Source of the DNA: JAAFIP01 sp031390175
GTDB taxonomy: Bacteria > Pseudomonadota > Gammaproteobacteria > Burkholderiales > Burkholderiaceae_C
Length of the DNA: 10,515 bases
NCBI GenBank assembly: GCA_031390175.1
Contig: JANMTF010000314.1
Location: forward strand, 1 to 10,515
Reading direction: 5' to 3'
Part shown: positions 5,123 to 10,515 of the stretch, piece after piece
Numbering within the stretch: position 1 is the stretch's first letter
Layout of the letters: each line of letters opens with the position of its first letter
Notes under the pieces: generated by a model
Seen by the model: the letters and a program-made list of their open reading frames with translations, nothing else
Database searches by the model: none
Told to the model about the DNA's origin: nothing
Translations under genes and position numbers: made by a program

Positions 5123-8100
5123 ACGCGCCACTGCCTTTGAAAATTACCCAAGAAGCCACCCAAGCTGCGGCAAAAGCCGCTGCCGACCAGGTCGCCCGCG
5201 CCAGCAACGAAGTAGCCGGCCTGCTGGCCCAGCGCCTGGTGCAAGAGACACAGGGCGAGGTGCTGTTCAGCCCTGCCGACCGGGGCCGCTACGCCACCGA
5301 TGCGTCGATTTACCAAGTCAGTCCCATTGGCGTGTTGGTGCCCAAAACCGCGTACGACGTGCAAACGGCGGTAGACATTTGCCGCGACATGCGTGTGCCC
5401 ATCGTCCCGCGCGGCGGCGGCACCAGCCAGTGCGGCCAAACCGTCGGCGCGGGCCTGGTGATAGACCATGCCAAACACCTGCGCCGCATCCTGCGCGTAG
5501 ACACCGAGCAACGTGAAGTGACGGTGGAGCCCGGCATTGTGCTGGACCATCTGAACGCCCACCTCAAGCCCTACGGCCTGTGGTACCCGGTAGACGTGTC
5601 TACCAGCGCGCAGGCCACGCTGGGCGGCATGGCGGGCAACAACTCCTGCGGCTCGCGCAGCATTGCCTACGGCAATATGGTGCATAACGTGCTGGGCGCA
5701 GAGATGCTGCTGTCCAATGGCCAAAAATTAAGCGCAGGTACCTATGCAGGCAGCAGCGGGCGGGCGCGCACCTTGGGCGACTATGTGCGAAACATCGCCG
5801 ACCAGCTGCGCCCCGACATCGAGGCCCAATGGCCCAAAGTGCTGCGCCGCGTGGGCGGCTACAACCTGGATATCTTCAAGAACCAGAATGAGAAACCGTA
5901 TACCCAAGACGGCTCGGTCAATCTGGCTCACCTGTTTGTTGGCAGCGAAGGCACGCTGGGCATCACCCAGTCGCTTACCCTCAAGCTCAGCGAGCTGCCC
6001 AAGGCCAAGGTGCTGGGGGTGGTTAACTTCCAGAGCTTTCACAAAGCCATGGACTCGGCCCAGCACATCGCCCGCCTCGGCCCCAGCGCGGTAGAGCTGG
6101 TAGACGGCACGATGATTGGCCTGAGCCTGCAAAACCCGGCCTTTGCGCCCACCATCCGCACCGCCCTCATAGGCGAACCAGAGGCAATTTTGCTAGTCGA
6201 ATTCTCCGGCAGCAATAAAGCCGATTTGCTCCTAAAAATGAAGCAACTGGTCGAGCTGATGGGCAACCTGGGCTTGCCCGGCAGCGTGGTAGAGATGCTA
6301 GAGGACGCCCCGCAAAAAAACCTCTGGGAAGTGCGCAAGGCAGGCCTGAACATCATGATGAGCCTGAAGGGCGACGGCAAACCCGTGAGCTTTATCGAAG
6401 ACTGCGCCGTGCCGCTGGAGCACCTGGCCGACTACACCGACGCGCTGACCGAGGTGTTCAAAAAACACGGCTCGCGCGGCACCTGGTATGCCCACGCCAG
6501 CGTAGGCACCTTGCATGTGCGACCGATTTTGGACATGCGTCGGGAGGGCGGCAAAAAGATGCGCGCCATTGCCGAAGAGGCCAGCGCCTTGGTGCGCAAA
6601 TACAAAGGCGCCTACAGCGGCGAGCATGGCGACGGCCTGTGCCGTGGCGAATGGATCGAGTGGCAGTTTGGAGCCAAGATCACCCAAGCCTTCCAGGCGA
6701 TTAAAAACCACCTTGACCCGATCAATCTGCTGTGTCCTGGTCGCATGGTCAGCATGCCCGGGCACCCAATACCGCGCATGGACGATCCGCATGTACTGCG
6801 CTTTGCGCCGCCACTAGCCCTTGGTGAAGCAGGGCAAGAGGGGCAGGGCAGGCAAGCCTACCGCGTCATCCCCCTCAAGCCCGCGCTCGACTGGAGCGCC
6901 TGGAACGTGCAAAACGACCCGGTCACCGAACTGACCACCGCCCCCGGCACCGGCGGCGACCCGGCCGAGGGCTTTGCCAAAGCGGCAGAGATGTGCAACA
7001 ACAACGGCCACTGCCGCAAGTTTGACGCAGGCACCATGTGCCCCAGCTACCGCGTGACGCGCGACGAAAAACACCTGACCCGTGGCCGCGCCAACACCCT
7101 GCGTCTGGCACTGAGCGGGCAGTTGGGCACAGACGGCTTGGCCAGCGAAGAAGTGCACGAAGCCATGGACCTGTGCGTAGGCTGCAAAGGCTGCAAACGC
7201 GACTGCCCCACGGGCGTAGACATGGCCAAAATGAAGGTGGAATTTTTGCACCACTACAAGGCGAAGAACGGCTACACCTTCAAAGATAAATTGATCGCCA
7301 AGCTGCCTGAGTACGCCCATTGGGGTGCGCGTTTGGCACCCGTGTTGAACCTGCGCGACAAGCTGCCCGGCCTGGCCAAGTTGAGTGAAAAACTGCTCGG
7401 GTTTTCAGAAAAACGCAGCCTGCCTCAGTGGCAGCGCAAGACGTTTTGGAATTCCACACCGCAGATCGCATCGCGCGAAGCGGTGTTTAAAGCCGCCAAA
7501 CCTGTCGTCCTCTTCGTCGACACCTTTAACGCCTTCTTCGATTCTGGCAACGCATTTTCAGCACTAAAAGTGCTACAAGCCGCCGGATACACTGCGGGAG
7601 CAGCTACCAAAACAGCAGCAAATGGTACCCGTGCAGAAGGCAAGTCCCTGTGCTGCGGCCGCACCTACCTGGCCAGCGGCATGGTCGATGAGGCGCGCGA
7701 AAAGCTGCGCGAACTCATAGCCGAGCTGTTGCCCTATGCCCAAAAAGGCATCGCCATCGTCGGCCTGGAGCCCAGCTGTTTGCTCACTCTGCGCGACGAG
7801 GCCTTGGTGATGGGCTTGGGTGCAGACGCCCAATTGGTCAGCGAGCACGCCTTTTTGCTAGAAGAGTTTTTAGCCCGCGAGGCCAAAGCGGGCAAACTGG
7901 ACGCACTCAAAGCGCAGCTCAAACCGACAGACAAACCCATCCTGCTGCACGGCCACTGCCACCAAAAAGCCTTTGATGCGGTATCGCCCATCATGGACGT
8001 GATCAAGCTCATCCCCGGAGCTAAACCCGAGCTGATCGAGAGCAGTTGCTGCGGCATGGCAGGCAGCTTTGGCTACGAGGCATCGCACTATGACGTGTCG

Positions 8101-8256
8101 ATGCAGATGGCCGAGCTGTCGCTGTTGCCCGCCATCCGCAAGCAGCTTGACGCCATCATCGTCGCCGACGGCACCAGTTGCAGGCATCAAATCCGCGACG
8201 GTGCGCAGCGCGAGGCGATTCATGTGGCGCACTTGCTGGCGCAGCAGTTGGCTTGA
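5119..8256 (+). CDS. FAD/4Fe-4S 2-hydroxyacid dehydrogenase (YdiJ/GlcD-GlcF fusion type)
   Basis: This 1045-residue flavoprotein combines a GlcD-like half and a GlcF-like half, as in E. coli YdiJ, a D-2-hydroxyglutarate dehydrogenase of about 1018 residues. The FAD-binding (PCMH) domain spans about 70-285, with PRGGGTSQCGQ (97-107), GNNSCGSRS (173-181) and GSEGTLGI (275-282). The FAD-oxidase C-terminal domain reaches about 545 and includes GEHGDG (501-506). A ferredoxin-like region follows with C626, C641 and the cluster C686, C689, C692, C696. A cysteine-rich CCG domain ends the protein: CCGR at 845-848, HGHCHQKA at 944-951 and SCCGMAGSFG at 976-985. It should oxidise a D-2-hydroxyacid (D-2-hydroxyglutarate, D-lactate or glycolate) and pass electrons to the quinone pool or another carrier. 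It has no signal peptide or obvious membrane helix. It overlaps gntR by four bases. The co-regulated glyoxylate aminotransferase makes a glyoxylate-forming substrate attractive but unproven. Confidence 0.9.
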   Translation: MNAPLPLKITQEATQAAAKAAADQVARASNEVAGLLAQRLVQETQGEVLFSPADRGRYATDASIYQVSPIGVLVPKTAYDVQTAVDICRDMRVPIVPRGGGTSQCGQTVGAGLVIDHAKHLRRILRVDTEQREVTVEPGIVLDHLNAHLKPYGLWYPVDVSTSAQATLGGMAGNNSCGSRSIAYGNMVHNVLGAEMLLSNGQKLSAGTYAGSSGRARTLGDYVRNIADQLRPDIEAQWPKVLRRVGGYNLDIFKNQNEKPYTQDGSVNLAHLFVGSEGTLGITQSLTLKLSELPKAKVLGVVNFQSFHKAMDSAQHIARLGPSAVELVDGTMIGLSLQNPAFAPTIRTALIGEPEAILLVEFSGSNKADLLLKMKQLVELMGNLGLPGSVVEMLEDAPQKNLWEVRKAGLNIMMSLKGDGKPVSFIEDCAVPLEHLADYTDALTEVFKKHGSRGTWYAHASVGTLHVRPILDMRREGGKKMRAIAEEASALVRKYKGAYSGEHGDGLCRGEWIEWQFGAKITQAFQAIKNHLDPINLLCPGRMVSMPGHPIPRMDDPHVLRFAPPLALGEAGQEGQGRQAYRVIPLKPALDWSAWNVQNDPVTELTTAPGTGGDPAEGFAKAAEMCNNNGHCRKFDAGTMCPSYRVTRDEKHLTRGRANTLRLALSGQLGTDGLASEEVHEAMDLCVGCKGCKRDCPTGVDMAKMKVEFLHHYKAKNGYTFKDKLIAKLPEYAHWGARLAPVLNLRDKLPGLAKLSEKLLGFSEKRSLPQWQRKTFWNSTPQIASREAVFKAAKPVVLFVDTFNAFFDSGNAFSALKVLQAAGYTAGAATKTAANGTRAEGKSLCCGRTYLASGMVDEAREKLRELIAELLPYAQKGIAIVGLEPSCLLTLRDEALVMGLGADAQLVSEHAFLLEEFLAREAKAGKLDALKAQLKPTDKPILLHGHCHQKAFDAVSPIMDVIKLIPGAKPELIESSCCGMAGSFGYEASHYDVSMQMAELSLLPAIRKQLDAIIVADGTSCRHQIRDGAQREAIHVAHLLAQQLA

Positions 8257-8298
8257 TCGCTTTGCCTTGAGCGTCAGATGTCTCCCGTTGCAAACGGA

Positions 8299-8415
8299 CG
8301 CGCACGGCGGTAGGCCAATGCCTATGCCTATGCCACCCGAGCCCCGATCCGCTTCGCGGTGAGCATCTGCAGTACTCAGAATTTGGGGCAACGGCGGAAC
8401 TCGCCTTCGGCTCAG
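8299..8415 (-). repeat. Family 2 structured repeat, half copy ending at the apical loop
   Basis: Positions 8339-8415 match one side of the family 2 core: CGAGCCCCG, a CCGCTTCGCGG hairpin (8349-8359), GAGCATCTGCAGTACTC (8361-8377), TTTGGGG, and GGAACTCGCCTTCGGCTCAG. The match stops exactly in the apical loop. The descending strand of the core and the second arm are absent. The single arm (8299-8338) shares its ends (CGCGCACGGC and TGCCACCC) with the arm of copy b but differs in the middle, which has a slipped 6-nt repeat (ATGCCT, about 8318-8334). The opposite side of the break is the UPF0175-type pseudogene. Confidence 0.7.
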
Positions 8416-8574
8416 CCCGTGGCAAGCCTGCTATGCGCGCAGCCAGGCCGCTGGACAAATGCCCGATCTCGTACATCTTGGCCGCTATGACCAGCGGTGC
8501 CCCCGCGCAAACTCGCCTTGGCTCAGCAGCGCGACGTCGGCTAAATCTTCGGGGAAGGTGATGGATAAGTGCAT
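8416..8574 (-). pseudogene. UPF0175-like small protein (possible antitoxin), frameshifted and truncated
   Basis: Reading from ATG at 8574 gives MHLSITFPEDLADVALLSQGEFARG. The frame then fails in a run of five C (8500-8504, plus strand). Restoring one base gives APLVIAAKMYEIGHLSSGLAARIAGLPRAE. The joined product resembles UPF0175 proteins: a short beta start, then a helix with LYE-G-LSSG-AA-LAG-SR-EF. These small proteins (about 80-90 residues) often act as antitoxins or accessory DNA-binding proteins. After PRAE, where EFL would be expected, the sequence becomes the family 2 half repeat, so the C-terminus is lost. No partner PIN-type toxin gene remains nearby. The family assignment is by eye and tentative; the frameshift and truncation within this reading are clear. 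Confidence 0.55.
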
Positions 8575-8599
8575 GCAGTTTATCGTACGGCAGCAAGTT

Positions 8600-8656
8600 G
8601 CTAGATACATATCCATGTCAACTTAACTTAACATAATATACATCGTGTAAAGTAAA
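8600..8656 (-). promoter_or_regulatory. AT-rich stretch, possible old promoter of the pseudogene
   Basis: A strongly AT-rich patch lies between the UPF0175-like pseudogene and the end of the LysR gene, with a repeated TTAAC unit (about 8620-8632) and TATTAT on the minus strand as a -10 candidate. No good -35 box is seen at normal spacing. It most likely is the upstream region of the pseudogene. No U-rich hairpin terminator for either neighbour was found between 8257 and 8656. Confidence 0.3.
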
Positions 8657-9610
8657 TTAAACTACCAAAGGTGCCGTGCTGCGCAGCTCACCCGTCAATG
8701 CTATTCGCTTGGAGATGGCCAGGATTGCCGCCGCCGCAGACTTTGCCGGCGCCGTGGGCGGCGAGCCAGACCGCGTGTACATGCCTAGCTGGATCGGTAT
8801 CAAAGGTTTTGCCAGCACCAGCTCCACCAGTTGGCCAGCTTTCATGCAGGCGCGTAGCAAGGCTGGCGGTAGCACGCCCACCATGTCGGTGGCGGCAATC
8901 AAATCCAGCGCTACAAAATACGAGCCGCAATGCACGGCGGGCAATGGCACGGGCAAGCCGCTGGCCAGGAATGATCGGCTAACGATGTCGTCGGAGCTGT
9001 CGTGCGCGGTCATGTACAGCCACGATGCACCTACCATGTCTTGCAGGCTACAGGTTCCTTTTTTGCCCAGCTTGTTGAGCAGTGGGTGCCCGGGCCGCAC
9101 GGCCATGCGCATTTGAATTTCGGCCAGTGGCTTATAGTCCAGCCCGGCGTCCAGGTGAATTCGGGTGCGTTGGGTGACGGCCAAGTCCATCACCTCATCG
9201 CGCACCAGAGACAGCAAGGCACTGGGCGTAGTCTCCAAAATGCGTATGCGGGTCTTGGGGTGCAGGCGCTGTAGCGTGATGGCCAGCTCTGGCAGCAACA
9301 AGCTGGCACCGACAGGCGATACCCCCAGCGCCAGCAGCCGGGTGCTGTCGCCTACGGTTTTCTTGGCTTCTTCAGCGGCCTTGCGAAGCTCGGCCTCGGC
9401 CACCCGCGCGCGTGACAAAAATGCGCTGCCTGCGGTGGTAGGCGTTACACCGCGGCCACTGCGGTCCATTAGCTGCACACCCAGTTCTTCCTCAAGCTGC
9501 TGCAGTGCGCGCGTGAGCGCCGGTTGCGACATATTGAGCTGGCGGGCCGCACCACGAATGCTACCTGTGTCCACCACAGCGATGAATTGCTCAATACTTT
9601 GAAGTCGCAT
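8657..9610 (-). CDS. LysR-family transcriptional regulator
   Basis: This 317-residue regulator has the classic LysR N-terminal winged helix-turn-helix (about 3-62), including FIAVVDTGSIRGAARQLN, SQPALTRALQQLEEELGVQL and DRSGRGVTPTTAG. A linker helix precedes a two-lobed effector-binding domain (about 90-295) that begins LLALGVSPVGASLLLPEL. I chose ATG at 9610 because it fits the family N-terminus and has GAGG 7 nt upstream. An in-frame GTG at 9709 would add 33 residues without family resemblance. It is divergent from a Bug-protein gene across 120 bp, the usual arrangement for a LysR protein and its target. The effector is probably an organic or aromatic acid related to the Bug ligand; nothing in the sequence specifies it. 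Confidence 0.93.
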   Translation of the reverse strand: MRLQSIEQFIAVVDTGSIRGAARQLNMSQPALTRALQQLEEELGVQLMDRSGRGVTPTTAGSAFLSRARVAEAELRKAAEEAKKTVGDSTRLLALGVSPVGASLLLPELAITLQRLHPKTRIRILETTPSALLSLVRDEVMDLAVTQRTRIHLDAGLDYKPLAEIQMRMAVRPGHPLLNKLGKKGTCSLQDMVGASWLYMTAHDSSDDIVSRSFLASGLPVPLPAVHCGSYFVALDLIAATDMVGVLPPALLRACMKAGQLVELVLAKPLIPIQLGMYTRSGSPPTAPAKSAAAAILAISKRIALTGELRSTAPLVV

Positions 9611-9623
9611 AAAGGTACCTCGG

Positions 9624-9657
9624 GTGATGCACAACGAACATCGGGTTGCTGCATCAC
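9624..9657. promoter_or_regulatory. Dyad in the lysR-bug divergent promoter region
   Basis: GTGATGCA (9624-9631) and TGCATCAC (9650-9657) are perfect inverted repeats. CAAC/GTTG flank them internally, with one extra base on the right. The spacing of about 26 bp between arm centres and the position just upstream of the LysR ribosome-binding site and 73 bp before the Bug start suit a LysR binding region. The -35 and -10 boxes of either gene are not obvious. Confidence 0.5.
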
Positions 9658-9730
9658 GCATCTTCCCACAAGGTGGGTGCTCTGCCAATATCCGGCCCAT
9701 CGACCTCACCGTTACCCCTAGGAGAATTTG

Positions 9731-10515
9731 ATGAACACTACCCTTCCCTCCAGCGTTGCTTCACGCCGCTTGGTGCTCCGCTCAGCTTGCGCAGCGAGCG
9801 CGTCTTTGCTTGGACTTGGTTCAAGTCGCCCTGCCCTTGCGCAGCCAGCCACACCAGCTTCCATAAACCAATTGCGCATCCTGTGCTCGGGCCCTGCTGG
9901 CAGCATTCCCGATATTGTGGCCAGGCGCGTGGCAGAGCAATTGACGCGGCAGTACCCGCAGGGCGCCATGGTCGACAACCGGCCAGGGGCAGCGGGTCAA
10001 ATTGCGGTGAACGCGCTCAAAGCGTCCGCCCCTGACGGCGCGACAGTTCTGCTAGCCCAAGGTGCCGTCGCCACGGTCTATCCCTACCTGTATGCGAAAC
10101 TCGCATACGACCCGATTGCCGACCTGCAGCCCTTGTCGATGGCCGGTGAGATGACGCTGGCCCTAGCCGTCGGCCCGGCCGTCCCCAGCAGCGTGACCAA
10201 TGTCCAGGAGCTGGTCGACTGGATGCGCAGCAACCCCAAGCTGGCCAACGTGGCCTCGCCCGGCACTGGCACCCTACCCCATTTGCTGGAGGCCATGCTG
10301 TTTCGCGAAGCCAATGTGCCTTGGCAGCATGTGGTGTACGCTGGAGGGCCACCAGCCATGGTCGATTTGCTCAGCGGGCAGATTGCGGCCTTGGTGCTGC
10401 CAGAGGGGCTATTTCGGCAACACAAAGCCACCGGCAAGCTGCGGGTGCTGGCCACATCGGGTGCGCAGCGCAGCACGTATTTCCCGGATGTGGCTACCTT
10501 CGTTGAGCAGCGTTA
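9731..10515 (+). CDS. Bug-family (TctC-like) periplasmic solute-binding protein, 3' end outside the window
   Basis: An uninterrupted frame from ATG 9731 (AGGAG six bases upstream) to the window end gives 261 residues. It starts with an export signal, SRRLVLRSACAASASLLGLG, and a probable cleavage after PALA (37/38); the paired arginines suggest Tat export. The mature part shows Bug features: SGPAGSIPDIVARRVAEQL in place of the usual PPGG-D segment with D61 kept, then VDNRPGAAGQIA (81-92), a DG-TVLLA motif, and YAGGPPAMVDLLSGQI. Usual length is about 320-330, so some 60-70 residues lie beyond the edge. It is only distantly similar to the Bug protein at 902-1894, so the two are not a recent duplication. 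Divergent lysR suggests regulation by it. The ligand is unknown. Confidence 0.9.
   Translation, partial: MNTTLPSSVASRRLVLRSACAASASLLGLGSSRPALAQPATPASINQLRILCSGPAGSIPDIVARRVAEQLTRQYPQGAMVDNRPGAAGQIAVNALKASAPDGATVLLAQGAVATVYPYLYAKLAYDPIADLQPLSMAGEMTLALAVGPAVPSSVTNVQELVDWMRSNPKLANVASPGTGTLPHLLEAMLFREANVPWQHVVYAGGPPAMVDLLSGQIAALVLPEGLFRQHKATGKLRVLATSGAQRSTYFPDVATFVEQR

Noticed and set aside
4891..5724. 277-codon minus-strand open frame across the gntR-dehydrogenase junction
   Set aside because: It lies opposite two clear family members, and its composition is that of a reverse-complement shadow in high-GC DNA.
9611..9709. LysR start at the upstream GTG (9709)
   Set aside because: The extra 33 residues do not resemble the family and would cover the dyad and promoter region; ATG 9610 has a proper GAGG site.
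9646..10035. Plus-strand open frame at the lysR-bug region
   Set aside because: It is in the wrong frame over the Bug signal-peptide region; the Bug frame from 9731 has a good ribosome-binding site and family motifs.

Overview
The window looks like chromosomal DNA of a betaproteobacterium of the order Burkholderiales, most likely Comamonadaceae. This is an inference from the high-GC coding style and from two genes for Bug (TctC-like) periplasmic solute-binding proteins, a family greatly expanded in that group. No rRNA, tRNA, CRISPR array or transposase gene was seen.

Layout. Positions 1-288 are non-coding, hairpin-rich sequence unlike the rest. It abruptly ends an iron-dependent alcohol dehydrogenase gene, which keeps only its N-terminal half (minus strand, from 879). 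Upstream of that stub, on the same strand, is a Bug protein gene (902-1894). Positions 1895-2435 hold two inverted copies of a small palindromic repeat (family 1). Next is a serine/alanine-glyoxylate aminotransferase gene (2436-3686, minus). A 740-bp divergent intergenic region follows, with two inverted copies of a larger structured repeat (family 2). Then come a GntR/FCD regulator (4427-5122, plus) and a 1045-residue FAD/Fe-S 2-hydroxyacid dehydrogenase (5119-8256), joined by an ATGA overlap. Positions 8257-8656 carry a half copy of family 2 abutting a frameshifted UPF0175-type pseudogene. The right end has a LysR regulator (8657-9610, minus) divergent from a second Bug gene (9731 onward) that runs off the window.

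How the genes may work together. The same 15-nt word, TTTTGCATACAAAAT, lies in both the aminotransferase promoter and the gntR promoter. The simplest reading is that the GntR protein controls itself, the dehydrogenase and the aminotransferase. The dehydrogenase would oxidise a 2-hydroxyacid to a 2-oxoacid (perhaps glycolate to glyoxylate), and the aminotransferase would aminate glyoxylate to glycine. The LysR/Bug pair is a separate uptake or sensing unit.

The most unusual content is the repeats. Both families have a nearly constant core framed by long arms that are self-complementary within each copy but differ between copies. Family 2 also shows compensatory base changes inside the core, which indicates a conserved folded structure. 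I do not recognise either family.
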